From positions 4,353,145-4,417,144 of the forward strand of contig CM060126.1 in assembly GCA_030522415.1 (NCBI GenBank): 64,000 bases of DNA. Reading direction: 5' to 3'. Origin of the DNA: Channallabes apus. Its lineage: Eukaryota; Chordata; Actinopteri; Siluriformes; Clariidae. Of this stretch, positions 1-11,100 are shown in pieces. The position numbers and the translations under genes were made by a program. Under the pieces are notes generated by a model. It had not been told where the DNA came from. It saw nothing but the letters and a program-made list of their open reading frames with translations, and did not search any database. Within the stretch, counting starts at the first letter, position 1; every line of letters starts with the position of its first letter.

Positions 1-1164
1 AAAGGTTCTCTAAACGAGCTATTAACCTAATCATCTGAATCAACTAATTAACTCTAAACACCTGCAAATGATTCCTGAGGCTTTTAAAAACTCCCAGCCT
101 GGTTCATTACTCAAAACCGCAATCATGGGTAAGACTGCCGACCTGACTGCTGTCCAGAAGGCCATCATTGACACCCTCAAGCAAGAGGGTAAGACACAGA
201 AAGACATTTCTGAACGAATAGGCTGTTCCCAGAGTGCTGTATCAAGGCACCTCAGTGGGAAGGAAAAAGTGTGGCAGAAAACGCTGCACAACGAGAAGAG
301 GTGACCGGGCCCTGAGGAAGATTGTGGAGAAGGACCGATTCCAGACCTTGGGGGACCTGCGGAAGCAGTGGACTGAGTCTGGAGTAGAAACATCCAGAGC
401 CACCGTGTACAGGCGTGTGCAGGAAATGGGCTACAGGTTGCAAATTTTGCATGTCATTCGGAAATCAAGGTGCCAGAGTCTGGAGGAAGACTGGGGAGAG
501 GGAAATGCCAAAATGCCTGAAGTCCAGTGTCAAGTACCCACAGTCAGTGATGGTCTGGGGTGCCATGTCAGCTGCTGGTGTTGGTCCACTGTGTTTTATC
601 AAGGGCAGGGTCAATGCAGCTAGCTATCAGGAGATTTTGGAGCACTTCATGCTTCCATCTGCTGAAAAGCTTTATGGAGATGAAGAGTTCATTTTTCAGC
701 ACGACCTGGCACCTGCTCACAGTGCCAAAACCACTGCTAAATGGTTTACTGACCATGGTATTACTGTGCTCAATTGGCCTGCAAACTCTCCTGACCTGAA
801 CCCCATAGAGAATCTGTGGGATATTGTGAAGAGAAAGTTGAGAGACACAAGACACAAGAATCTGCAAAAGGATTCCCGACCAAGTATTGAGTGCAGAACT
901 GAACATAATTATTTGAAGGTTGACTTTTTTTGTATTAAAAACACTTTTCTTTTATTGGTCGGATGAAATATGCAAATTTTTTGAGATAGGGATTTTGGGT
1001 TTTCATGAGCTGTATGCCACAATCATCAATATTAAAACAATAAAACGCTTGAACTACTTCAGTTTGTGTGTAATGAATCTAAAATATATGAAAGTCTAAT
1101 GTTTATCAGTACATTACAGAAAATAATGAACTTTATCACAATATGCAAATTTTTTAGAAGGACC

Positions 1165-1166
<2 letters not shown>
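1..1166 (+). mobile_element. Tc1-like DNA transposon, left end cut by window edge
   Basis: The right end has the nested layout typical of fish Tc1 elements: a motif ATATGCAAATTTTTT occurs near 968 and again at 1141, just inside the end at about 1166, giving the inner and outer direct repeats of an IR/DR terminus. The element abuts a (TA)n tract, as expected for TA-targeted insertion. The matching left terminal repeat lies outside the window. The coding part is broken (separate entry), so this copy could move only in trans. Confidence 0.85.
125..964 (+). pseudogene. Tc1-like transposase, frameshifted and internally deleted
   Basis: The reading starts at the ATG at 125 (MGKTADLTAVQKAIID) with a paired-like helix-turn-helix (KDISERIGCSQSAVSRHLSG). 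It stops near 302 and continues in other frames: a second HTH-like stretch (SRATVYRRVQEMGYR), then the catalytic part from about 455 to 860 with FQHDLAPAHSAK (second Asp) and NSPDLNPIENLWD (the Glu), the DD34E signature of Tc1. The stretch expected to carry the first catalytic Asp is missing: the sequence jumps near position 440 from the DNA-binding part to a region normally found after it. Frameshifts and deletion make it inactive. Confidence 0.85.

Positions 1167-1170
<4 letters not shown>

Positions 1171-1220
<50 letters not shown>
1171..1220. repeat. (TA)n microsatellite between two Tc1 copies
   Basis: A pure TA run joins the right end of the first Tc1 copy to the broken 3' side of a second, opposite Tc1 copy. 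It probably grew from a TA target site and may have replaced the missing end of the second copy. Confidence 0.95.
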
Positions 1221-1223
<3 letters not shown>

Positions 1224-2342
1224 TTGGGTCATTGTCCTGCTGCAGCACCCAAGATCGCTTCAGCTTGAGTTGACGAACAGATGGCCGGACATTCTCCTTC
1301 AGGATTTTTTGGTAGACAGTAGAATTCATGGTTCCATCTATCACAGCAAGCCTTCCAGGTCCTGCAGCAGCAAAACAACCCCAGACCATCACACTACCAC
1401 CACCATATTTTACTGTTGGTATGATGTTCTTTTTCTGAAATGCTGTGTTACTTTTACGCCAGATGTAACGGGACACGCACCTTCCAAAAAGTTCAACTTT
1501 TGTCTCGTCGGTCCACAAGGTATTTCCCCAAAAGTCTTGGCAATCATTGAGATGTTTTTTTAGCAAAATTGAGACGAGCCTTAATGTTCTTTTTGCTTAA
1601 AAGTGGTTTGCGCCTTGGAAATCTGCCATGCAGGCCGTTTTTGCCCAGTCTCTTTCTTATGGTGGAGTCGTGAACACTGACCTTAATTGAGGCAAGTGAG
1701 GCCTGCAGTTCTTTAGATGTTGTCCTGGGGTCTTTTGTGGCCTCTCGGATGAGTCGTCTCTGCGCTCTTGGGGTAATTTTGGTCGGACGGCCACTCCTGG
1801 GAAGGTTCACCACTGTTCCATGTTTTTGCCATTTGTGGATAATGGCTCTCACTGTGGTTCGCTGGAGTCCCAAAGCTTTAGAAATGGCTTTATAAACTTT
1901 ACCAGACTGATAGATCTCAATTACTTTTGTTCTCATTTGTTCCTGAATTTCTTTGGATCTTGGCATGATGTCTAGCTTTTGAGGTGCTTTTGGTCTACTT
2001 CTCTGTGTCAGGTAGCTCCTATTTAAGTGATTTCTTGATTGAAACAGGTGTGGCAGTAATCAGGCCTGGGGGTGACTACAGAAATTGAACTCAGGTGTGA
2101 TAAACCACAGTTAAATAATTTTTTAACAAGGGGGGCAATCACTTTTTCACACAGGGCCATGTAGATTTGGAGTTTTTTTTCTCCCTTAATAATGTAAACC
2201 TTCATTTAAAAACTGCATTTTGTGTTCAATTATGTTATCTTTGACTAATAGTTAACGGTTTTTGATGAGCAGAAACATTTAAGTGTGACAAACATGCAAA
2301 AGAATAAGAAATCAGGAAGGGGGCAAATAGTTTTTCACACCA

Positions 2343-2346
<4 letters not shown>
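1221..2346 (-). mobile_element. Second Tc1-like transposon, 3' end deleted
   Basis: Read on the minus strand, the element begins at about 2346 with an outer terminal motif (CAGTGGTGTGAAAAACTA), repeated in diverged form about 190 bp inside (the CTGTGTGAAAAAGTGATTG stretch near 2143-2160), the IR/DR arrangement of this family. Next come an untranslated leader and the transposase start at 1966. The 3' part, including the end of the gene and the second terminal repeat, is lost at the (TA)n tract at 1220. It is a different subfamily from the copy at 1-1166. Confidence 0.88.
1222..1966 (-). pseudogene. Tc1-like transposase, one frameshift, truncated C-terminus
   Basis: Translation from 1966 down gives MPRSKEIQEQMRTKVIEIYQ and a bipartite paired-like DNA-binding domain with the GRPTKITPR hook between the two helical parts. 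A run of seven T (plus strand, 1555-1561) is one base too long and shifts the frame. The second frame then gives LWTDETKVELFG (first Asp), KYGGGSVMVWGCF and VLQQDNDPK (second Asp), after which the gene ends in (TA)n before the catalytic Glu. Otherwise the sequence is well preserved, so the copy is not very old. Confidence 0.9.
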
Positions 2347-2399
<53 letters not shown>

Positions 2400-2405
2400 T
2401 GTATA

Positions 2406-2466
<61 letters not shown>
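2346..2466. repeat. Two (TA)n microsatellite tracts
   Basis: TA runs at about 2346-2394 and 2417-2466 flank a short GTATATGTATATGTG spacer. They sit exactly between the terminus of the Tc1 copy and the terminus of the next MITE, as expected for expanded TA target sites. Confidence 0.95.
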
Positions 2467-2468
<2 letters not shown>

Positions 2469-2866
2469 CCGTTCAAAAGTTTTAGATCACTTGCAAATTT
2501 CTTTGTTTGTGTTTAGTGATTTATTTTCTACATTCTACAGCAATTCTGGGGATTTCAAAACTATAAAATAACACATATGGAATTAGGTAATTACATAACA
2601 ACAAAAAAAACAACAGTTAGTTGTTATTTTAAGACACAGAGGTCGGCCTTTCAGTTCTTGCAAGAACAGTATTGTCAAGTGCATTTGCAAAATCTGTATG
2701 AAGTCTTTACAGAGCAGAAGTAGCAGAAACATCTCGATATCAACTGTTCAAAGGAGATTCATGCATTTTTTTGAACACCTTCAGCAAAACTTTACAATGT
2801 AGAAAGAAATAAACATCAGGAACCATCATGGAGTTAGAAAGTGTTCTAAAACTTTTGAACGGTAGT
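2467..2866. mobile_element. Tc1-type MITE (about 400 bp, non-coding)
   Basis: The left end TACCGTTCAAAAGTTTTAGA and the right end TCTAAAACTTTTGAACGGTA form inverted terminal repeats of about 25 bp. TA-rich sequence abuts both ends and no transposase is present inside. The interior of about 350 bp is AT-rich, with a motif TTGCAAGAACAGTATTGTCAAG that recurs at 13047. It would be mobilised by a transposase recognising these Tc1-type ends; none is encoded here. Confidence 0.85.
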
Positions 2867-2872
2867 GTATAT

Positions 2873-3005
2873 ATGTAAACTCGCTTCGCTTTCCACTAAT
2901 GCAAACACGTTTTGAACAGCTCCCGGCTGTACGCGCAACTTAGCCAGCATTTGGTTCAGCTCAGTTCGTTCGAATGCCGAAAATGCTTCATATGCCGAGG
3001 CAAAC
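2873..3005 (-). mobile_element. Fragment of Tigger-like (pogo) element
   Basis: On the minus strand this stretch matches the interior of the element at 45815-46431 (shared blocks around AACAGCTCCCGG and CGCTTTCCACTAATGC). It ends with a degenerate terminal motif CATATGCCGAGG near 2990-3000. Only the inner part and one weak end survive. Confidence 0.6.
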
Positions 3006-3009
3006 TTCT

Positions 3010-3092
3010 TGCAAAATTTCAGTTCTTAGGCCGTTCATATGCCTAGGTAATTTGGTATACAGTATGAACACCCTAAGAACTGAAATTTTGCA
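3010..3092. repeat. Perfect 21-bp inverted repeat with 41-bp loop
   Basis: The arms at 3010-3030 and 3072-3092 are exact reverse complements, with core GCAAAATTTCAGTTCTTAGG. The arms lie just outside the Tigger-like terminal motif. It could be a small fold-back element or a by-product of nested insertion. Confidence 0.9.
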
Positions 3093-3289
3093 TAAGAATT
3101 CTTATTCTTTTGCAGTCTTTGTACCTCAACAACACAATTTAATGTTAATGTACCTTATTATGTTTTTCTTATTGTTATATTATTTCTTTTATTCCAAGCT
3201 AGACCTAACATTCTTATATACATTGTACTATATGTTGTTGCTGTATAATCTGGGAACAGTCTGTGTAACATGTGTAGGGATGGTCGCAT

Positions 3290-3775
3290 CAGGGTAAAAA
3301 GATCATGCCTAGTGCCTACCCTACATGCCCATGGATGCAGTGTTATGATCAGGGGTTGCTTCTGTTGCTCAGGTCCTTGGTTCTGCAACATTTTGTGCCC
3401 AAAAATTGAGGTCAGCTGATGACCTGAGTGTCCAGAATGACCAGATTTTGTTAATCAATGAATTTTCGGACAAATTGCTTAAGAGTGGTTCAGGGTGTAT
3501 GAGATATAATTTTCACTCATGGATTGTCCACCGCAGAGTCTAAAGTTTAACACCATTGAGAATCTTTGGGATGTGCTGGAGAAGGCTTTATACTGCAGTC
3601 GTACCGTATAATGAATAATCACTAATCAATCTTGTATAATCAATACACAAGATCTTGGAGAGAAATGAATGTGCCTCTGGATAGAAACAAATCTTGTGAC
3701 ACTGCGTAAGCTTATCGAAACTATGCCAAGGCTGTAATCAAAGCAAAAGGTGATTCCATTAAATATTAGAGTGTG
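3290..3775 (+). pseudogene. Old Tc1/mariner-superfamily transposase relic
   Basis: Short translated blocks in shifting frames keep the C-terminal landmarks of Tc1 transposases: a stretch ending in NTIENLWDVLEKAL near 3550-3590 (catalytic Glu context) and a tail resembling ETMPRLCN(A)VIKAKG near 3718-3750. Stops and indels are frequent. No terminal repeats are recognised. Confidence 0.6.
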
Positions 3776-3830
3776 TGCCAGGCAGTTTATTATATTATGT
3801 ATTATATTTGTTTTCTTTTACGCATACAGG

Positions 3831-4000
3831 GGTACCTCGGCATACGAACGGCATTTTAATATTGCACAAAGATAACCCGAGTAAATACAACATGTAGTTT
3901 TTCAATTATGATTTCATTTATTAAATGGAAAAAGCTGTATATACCTACCTGGACCTATGTGAAAAAGTAATCACCCCCTTATAAGAATAAGTTCTTATTT
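3831..4000. mobile_element. Two short transposon-end fragments
   Basis: GGTACCTCGGCATACGAACG at 3832 resembles the Tigger-like terminus seen at 45815. GACCTATGTGAAAAAGTAATC at about 3952 resembles the inner repeat of the Tc1 copy at 1221-2346. Both are isolated ends without coding sequence. Confidence 0.5.
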
Positions 4001-4640
4001 TCTGATACGACTTACCGCAAATTACTATTTTTTTTTTTTTTATAATTTATGAATAATTTAATGACTTAATTCTCAAATTGAATAGGGGTGGGGTTAAGAA
4101 AAAAAAACTTATTAAACTCACAATATTAAAACTTTTTTCTGAAATCACTAATGTATCCTTTTTTGTTGAAAGCTGCACAAAGCCAGAGGCTATGTGAATT
4201 TTTGCTAACTATAAGCTAATGCTAACTAGCATGTTGGAGCATCCGTTAGTCCAAGATGTCTCCCCTGAACTCATAGTTAAATTCATCAACATGGTTAACT
4301 ACATTGCTTACAACAAGGTTACATGTTTGTCACTTGTGTCACTCTGCAGGTTGTGTATTTTTAAGCTTGGTAAAATACTTAACATTACAAGATGCTACTT
4401 TCATCATGTCATCATTTTGAATGTGGTTCAATAAAAGTTTACATGAGTAAATGTAAATGTAATCATAGATAGCTAGATAACAGCTGCATGACATAATGTA
4501 GTAAATATAACTAGCTGATAACTGATGAACTAAATAATTAGCGAGTTAGAGTTAAATAGAGTTAGCTACAAAATATTCTTAAATTTTGATTGAAAATTTT
4601 ATTAATTATTCCTAATTTTGGATAGTATAAAAAAAGAAAA
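4001..4640. other. AT-rich intergenic DNA, no gene seen
   Basis: Contains a T run near 4025 and AT-rich unique-looking sequence. Open frames are short, and I see no recognisable protein, RNA or repeat. Confidence 0.6.
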
Positions 4641-4650
4641 ATAGCTATGT

Positions 4651-4661
4651 GTGTGTGTATA

Positions 4662-4758
<97 letters not shown>

Positions 4759-4982
4759 AGTGCCTGACCAGATTCATCTGTGTCACTTTTTTTCTTCGTC
4801 CCCTCCTCTTCATCTTCTTCCTCTGCTTTGCCACCGCGAGACAGAAGACGTCGGAACGAACCAAGAAACCGCGTCATCCTCACACACACGCACACACACA
4901 CACCAATGTTCTTAGTGTGTGTGTGTGCGGATAAGTCCTTGACTTGCCTGGAAGACGTACCGGTCCCCACTCCTGTATATAG

Positions 4983-5034
<52 letters not shown>

Positions 5035-5137
5035 CGCAAGTGTGTGTAACTGAGATCCGTCTTGCGTTAGAGCGGCTATTATTAACGCTGTTTACATGGA
5101 AGAAATGCTGCACAAGGAAATTCCTGAGACTCTTCAA

Positions 5138-5180
<43 letters not shown>
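4651..5180. repeat. Microsatellite cluster: (TA)n-(TG)n, (CA)n, (GT)n, (CA)n
   Basis: Tracts at about 4661-4713 (TA), 4714-4757 (TG), 4880-4925 (mixed CA/GT), 4985-5032 (GT) and 5138-5180 (CA) are separated by short non-repetitive islands. Long translations here (TH or VC repeats) are artefacts of the repeats. The alternating orientations could form hairpins between GT and CA tracts. Confidence 0.95.
4762..4877 (-). other. Non-repetitive island with open minus-strand frame (possible exon)
   Basis: Between microsatellites, the minus strand from an ATG at 4877 reads MTRFLGSFRRLLSRGGKAEE followed by an acidic run and KKKSDTDESG. The basic-then-acidic composition and higher GC than the surroundings look more like an exon than random sequence. 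The only nearby donor (GTCAGG) is weak, no partner exon was found in frame, and the protein is not recognised. It may be chance. Confidence 0.2.
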
Positions 5181-5182
<2 letters not shown>

Positions 5183-5249
5183 TGAGGATGTGACTGTGAC
5201 ACTATCTCTGTTGAAACATGAAGACTACCTAGGCAGCCTCCTCTGAAAT

Positions 5250-6020
5250 GGAACTCGGGCTGATATAGATATCAAAATCAAACCCTCCAGTATAAAGAAT
5301 AATAAGCAGAATCAGAATCAGATCTTAATGAGGTAGAATATTGCTGTAGGTCACTTCAACAAATCGATAGATATCACAAAGCAATTTAGTATATCTACAA
5401 GGGCTATGTAACTCTAAAACTTCTATTACAGCAACCTGCAAAAAAAATAGACATATTTTCCAGGGCATAGCAGTGTCTCAAGTAACCGAGGCTTACATTT
5501 ATGTTCGTAGGTTTTCTCCAGGTTGTCTGGTTTCCTCCTACCTGCCAAGAAATCCCAGTAGGTGGACTGGCGACTCTAAATTACCCCAGAGTCCATGTGA
5601 GTCCAGGTGTAAAATGGCCTTGCCAAACTATAATTGCTCCTCTTCCTGTTTAACCTCTCAGCAACCTTCAAGATCATCAAACACAAGATCCTGTTCACTC
5701 TCATGAGCCTTGGAATTAGACGTATAGCATAGTGGTAGGTCACTTCTTACCTAGAGTACGAGTACTTCTTACTCTGCGGCATTCAGATTCTACACCGGTG
5801 TCCCACAAGTCTCAGTTCATGGCCTTCTTCTGTTTCCGCTGTATACAGACACTATCAGTGAGGCCTGTTTCTGCTATACTGATCAAATCATCCTCCCATT
5901 TCCTCTTTCAGATACAATTTTTCTGCATAGATACTCATCATGGGTGGTAGCTTAGCACCTGAAACTAAATCTCAGCTGTCTTATATCGCTGTAGATACAT
6001 ATCGCTGTAGATACAGATAC
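5250..6020. other. Intergenic DNA, no gene seen
   Basis: A motif resembling repeat tails (GGTTTCCTCCTACCTGCCAAG, near 5528) suggests a decayed SINE-like piece. Otherwise I recognise nothing, and open frames are short without similarity. Confidence 0.5.
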
Positions 6021-6029
6021 ATCTTATGA

Positions 6030-6530
6030 TCACTCCATCTGGCAGCACACGCAACCTTGCGGTAGCTCTGGACAAATAAGATTTTGTCTTTCCTGACAAC
6101 CTGACTGATCCTTTACAGCATCTGAAGACTGGGATTTCTCTCCACAGAAACCACTCGGGTGTTTTGCTTCAACTGCTTGCATTCTGGCAGGTCTTCCCCT
6201 GTGCACCATCAAAATGATCCAACATGCAGCTACACGACATCTTGTCAATTTCCAAAAGTTCTCCACCACCACCTTATGTCTGTCCTCCTTCCACTGACAT
6301 AATGTAATTGCCTGATGTTTGTCTACAAAGTCATCTGAAGACATTTACCCAGCCCTGCTTTGCAGCTCTTTCTCTTTCCCTCCAGCACAGCTCAAATTGA
6401 CCTCCCCCACCCTTGCCCCAACCCTCAGGAGATATGCATCAGACTTATCTGTACTAGCACTTAGTCGGTGGAATTACCTTCCACTCTCTGTTTGAAAGGC
6501 TGAGTCACTTGTTATCACTGAACCTTTAGC
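6030..6530 (+). pseudogene. 3' end of a non-LTR retrotransposon reverse transcriptase (relic)
   Basis: Plus-strand translation in shifting frames gives MIQHAATRHLVNFQKFS near 6213, a VYKVI-like block near 6325, then a conserved tail with DLPHPCPNP and VELPSTL near 6400-6490. This order matches the region after the RT domain in fish CR1/L2-like LINEs (AATR...LHWLP...TPYTP...WNxLP). It has multiple stops and lacks the catalytic part. Confidence 0.5.
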
Positions 6531-6559
6531 ACTAAAAAACTCAACTTGCACAGGCTTGG

Positions 6560-8090
6560 TGGCTGTAGCAACTCACTGTACGAACTCCTCTCTAACAAGG
6601 TTTTAGCTGGCTAACATTCTTAGATTCTGATTTTCGCTAGGATGAGAAATTCTTTTGTCCAAAATGAAGTCATCATAGACAAAACCATTTTTGTTATGCA
6701 AAATTAACACATTTTAACATTGTCTTCACTATGTGAGACCAACAAAATATTACTTTTTTTCCCCACACAGACTTGTAATCCTTTTAAAATTTTTGTAAAT
6801 GTGCTTGAACAAACACTTTTAAAATTTCTGACCTGGTATCATATCATCAGGCAAGTGGCAGGAGGGATTTGCCTTCTTACCCTCCCTTGTCTCCAGTCCT
6901 GGGCACCATTTTCAATGAAGTCCCATTTCCTAGAAAAATGCACTTCCACAAAGGGACACGGTGAAGGGGCAGTAGATCATTTGCATTTACAGAAAGTGAA
7001 ACAGCAGGAATTTCAGGGTGCCAGGATGCATATACTGTATCTGAGTAGTATTTTAGCTGGAATGTTGATAATATGGATAACAAAATCATGCCACAGTCCT
7101 TAATTCCCACTGATAGTCCCTGCCCTGGTCATATCATCAATGGTCGCTTTAACCTTCAGGTGAAGATAGTTACTTGTATGAGTGCCGTTAGTGAGTTTGT
7201 CCAGTGCCAAATCAATGCATTTGCACATAACTATAAAGTTTGGAAATCTGTACTGCACCATACTGGAATTAGGCTCAATTAAGTCAATTCAAAATTATAT
7301 TAAGAAATTTAATCTAAACAAAATTCTATTAATATACTTAACCTAAACAAATTTCCCATCTTTTGTTTTTTCATGTTGTTCTTTAATAGTTGATTTTTAC
7401 CTCAAGGTGAAATATAATTTAAAATCTTTTTATTATTAGTTTTGTATGTTTTATGGTTACTATTAAATCTTTTATGGCTAGGTCATGTCTGATTTCTTAT
7501 AGCTTTGTAAAAAAGTGCTTGAGATTGGGTTCTGAAAATGCTTTTAAACTTATTAATTGAATAAACGTAAAACCTCATAACTTTTGGACCCTAAATCATG
7601 ATTGATACAAAGTTGTTGACTTTTTTTTTTCATAACAGCAGTTCAAATAACACACTTACTAACTTTCTATAATACACACACACACATGCCCATGCAGAAA
7701 AGTAATACACTGCCTGGCCAATAAAAGGTCACAAAAGAGATTTGAAAATTCTGGAACTGAGTTATGAACCTTCCAACACATTATTAAAACCTGGAAGGAT
7801 AGTGCTGGACCGTCAACTTTATGGAAGAAACATGGACGGGGGAAAAAAGCATGAATGAAGATCACTTGGTTAAGTTACACGGTAAAAGAAATCAACAATA
7901 AAAAACGGCTATGTTTAAGAGTGAAAGTAAGAGCATTTCCATACACACACAATGTGATGAGAACACACAGGATTGGGACGATTTGGGACGACTGTAGATT
8001 TTGGAGTCCGGAACAACAGCCTTGAACACTTTGCCTGCTAAGCCTCATAAACAGCAAGATGTGATGCACTGACTGTTCTGATCACACTTG
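6560..8090. other. Intergenic DNA, no gene seen
   Basis: AT-rich sequence with a T run near 7621 and a short CA tract near 7675. Frames of 60-130 codons occur on both strands but show no domain or coding bias I recognise. Confidence 0.5.
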
Positions 8091-8094
8091 GCCA

Positions 8095-8420
8095 AGGTAC
8101 ATAGATCCTGAAAATCCTGTACTTAAGAAAAAGTAGAGATTCCCTAAGGTAAATATTACTCAAGTATAAGTAGAAGTCCTCCATTTACTTGTGTACTTGT
8201 GTAAAAGTACAAAAAGACTCACCTTCAAGTATCAAAATTACAGCGCTTGTATTAGCTCACAGTAGCCTTTTTCCGTATAAAAACCCTTTCTCTCTCTTCT
8301 CTCATCGCAGTTATACATAATTGTCGGCAAACTGCTTCAATTTCTACACTCCAATGTGGTCACGTAACACAACGACATTGCAGAAAGTTAGTTAAGTAAA
8401 AGTCCTGTTATTTGCTAGAC
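8095..8420. mobile_element. hAT (Tol2-like) MITE remnant
   Basis: Repeated motifs of the kind TACTTAAG, ACTCAAGTATAAGTA and CTTGTGTAAAAGTAC are typical of the ends of fish Tol2-like hAT elements, which are rich in (C)AAGTA/TACTT. No transposase is seen and exact ends cannot be fixed. Confidence 0.45.
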
Positions 8421-8439
8421 TTTTAAGCAGAGTAAAAGT

Positions 8440-9690
8440 TTAAATTATCCCCATGATCCAGTTCTGCGATTCTAAAATGTTCTCAGAACTGTTTGCGTAG
8501 CACATTTTTGACTTCCAGTTCTAGAGTTTGTCAAAGCAGATGCACCCTGTGCCACCTCGAGGAACTGCATACTAACTAGCGACCCATGCACGCTATCGTC
8601 AAGAGCTGTAATCATCGGGTCCAACAGCACACCTAAATGATAAAGAAAGGCATTCGTTAGCACTGCTATTGCTGAAACGGAATAGACCAAAGCGTGTATT
8701 AATGTGTTAACTTCACAACAACACAGAGATTACAGTGTGAAAATTTTCTCCCATTCTTCCTTTCTTTAAATCTGATCCTTCCATTTGAGGCGTCTTTTGG
8801 TATCTTTTGATTTGTTTTCTTTATTCCTTTCATACTGCATCATCCACAGGAACATAAAGTGATGTCATCGAACCAGTCAGTTCTAGGCCTTCTTATCTTT
8901 CTGTTATGAAGGAAAAAGTCAGCTCTGATTGGTGACCTGAGCACGATGATCTCACCCAGCCCAAAGAGGTGGAATTCCATCACTTTGCAAATGTTTATTT
9001 AATCACTTCCAGTATACAGTATGGCCTGAGTAATTGTGCCAGACTCAGGCTTCGATTTGAAACAGGAGCTTAGCCAATAGAATTAGTGCAGGATGCAGGC
9101 CATATTTGTTTTTGCCATCTGGATCTGGAGGAACTTTAAAATGTGAAAGCAGCCGTTTTTATCCCCTGAAGATCTGGAAAATATTACCAATAAACATGCG
9201 CCAGGCTCCATCTATTTCTGAGTTCTCAGTGCTAATGGACCTCATTCCTTCCGCTGGTGTTTACAGAAATTCAACCCTGGTCAAGATTACATCCAGGCAA
9301 GGGTACTACAGTACCATGAAAATCTTTCCTGTCTTTATTGACATCCATCAAACTTCTTCCCCACAGTTACAGATGAAATAAACAGTCATTTACTTTAAAT
9401 ATATACTTTTTTTTAGCCGGTACTGACTGCCAACTTAAGTCATCCAGTTATCAGTCGATATCGCCAACACGACTGGCAACATCTACGGCAGCCAGAGCTT
9501 GGCATCTCTCCTGCGTATGTTTGGGTGTCTTTTGGGCGAGATGTTCGATTGTTTGAAACTTAAAGCCAGAATCAATACCCACAGCAGAGTAACACACTGT
9601 CCACACAACTCAGGTTACACACAATCACAGTACAGAGTTTAAAATAGATTAAACCCATCATTTAGTGGTTAGTATTTTGGTTTAAAGATG
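8440..9690. other. Intergenic DNA, no gene seen
   Basis: No family recognised. A 91-codon frame at 9106-9381 on the plus strand has no recognisable motif, and I treat it as chance. Confidence 0.5.
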
Positions 9691-10069
9691 AGGGTTTAAC
9701 AGCTTAGGGATGTGGTTAAACAGCGAAGTGGCCGTTTGAAGTTTAGTGTAAGAGTTCAACAAGCGTGTTCAATAGAATTTCTGCTTTCAGATGCATGTTA
9801 TACAGAATTCTATAGACCTGCAGTTGGATTCTGTAGAATATATGCTTTAAGATGCAACTTCTACTTGAATGTTTACTCGTTGCATTGAACTTAAAAGCTT
9901 CTTATTATTGAACTTAATACTAAACTTCTGCTTCAATGTGCATGTTCTATAGAATTTTTTATAGAACTGACCTGCAATAGGATTCTATCAAACATCTGTG
10001 TCAACATTCAGCAGCAAGAAAAAGTAGTATTGATAAATACTGATTTTTGGACTTTTGGAGTTTGCTCCA

Positions 10070-11100
10070 CACAAGAAGAATACGCTAATGTGAGCCATCC
10101 CTTGCCAAAAGGAGTTTTCAAAGAGTTAGAAATTCTCTATCATCCAGAATTGTTGATTAACATGAAGCCTGAAAGGGTTACAAAGTGATTTCAAAAACTT
10201 TAGAATTCACCATTCTACGGTTAGACAAATGGAAAAAATGACCCGAAGAGCAAGACTCAACGAGGTAAAGAAACAACCATGAGAAACAACCATGAAGGCA
10301 TCATTGGAATTGGCAAACATTCATGTTCATGAGTCTACAGTATGTAAAACACTGAGCAAGTAGGGTGTCCATGGCAGGACACCACAAAGGAAGCCGGTGC
10401 TTACCAAAAAGAGCATTGCTGCTGCCTGAAGTTTGTGAAAGAGCACAATGACACTCCATAGAGGTATTGGCAAAATGTTTTGCGCACTGATAAAACAAGG
10501 ATTGAACTATTCGGAAAGAACATGTAGCACACATCTGATGTAAAAAGGGCACTACATGTCCTCATGAAAACATCATCCCAACTATAAAGTATGGTGAAGG
10601 AAACATCATGATTTAGGCCTGAATGGCTGCATCAAGACATAGTCAGCTTTCAGTCATAAAGGGGAAGATGAATTCACAGGTGTATCAAAAACTTCTTTAG
10701 GGAAATGTGAGAATATCTGTACTCTGTAGAAGTTGGGTCATGCTACAGGACAATGGAGCAAGTCCACAACGTAATGGCTTCAGGAAAACTATATCCGCCT
10801 TTTCAAGTGGCAGAGTGAGAGCACAGACCCAACAGAGATGCTATGGTATGACTTGAGAAAGTATGTTCTTTGAGAAAGAATGGACTAAAATTCCTTCTGA
10901 ACAATGTGCATGTGCACTGATCCACAGCTACAGGAAGTGCCTGGTTGAGGTCACTGCTGCAGGAGCGGGATCGACCAGTTATTAATTCCAAGGGTTCACA
11001 CTTACTTTTCCACTACCATCTTGAATGTTGAATGGGTGTGTTCAATAAAGACATCAGAATGGTGTGTTATTTTAGGCATATTTGTTAGTACCCTTGACAT
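10070..11100 (+). pseudogene. Old Tc1-like transposon relic
   Basis: Translating through many stops gives recognisable order: an HTH-like part (SLELANIHVHESTVCKTLSK, around 10300), KYGEGNIMI near 10590, a QVYQKLL block near 10680, GQWSKSTT for the second Asp region near 10750, and the C-terminal block ending near 10980. TATGTTCAATAAAGACAT-like sequence marks the 3' untranslated part near 11040. It is far more decayed than the copies at 1-2346 and inserted into the minisatellite field. Confidence 0.7.

Noticed and set aside
1171..1220. TATA-box-like promoter in TA runs
   Set aside because: Pure TA microsatellites contain TATA by definition, and no gene start follows.
4602..5246. Long open frames with Thr-His, Cys-Val or Ile-Tyr repeats
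   Set aside because: They are translations of (CA)n, (GT)n and (TA)n microsatellites and stay open in several frames on both strands.
9106..9381. 91-codon plus-strand frame in unique DNA
   Set aside because: No domain, no splice or promoter context; a frame of this length is expected by chance in 64 kb on six frames.
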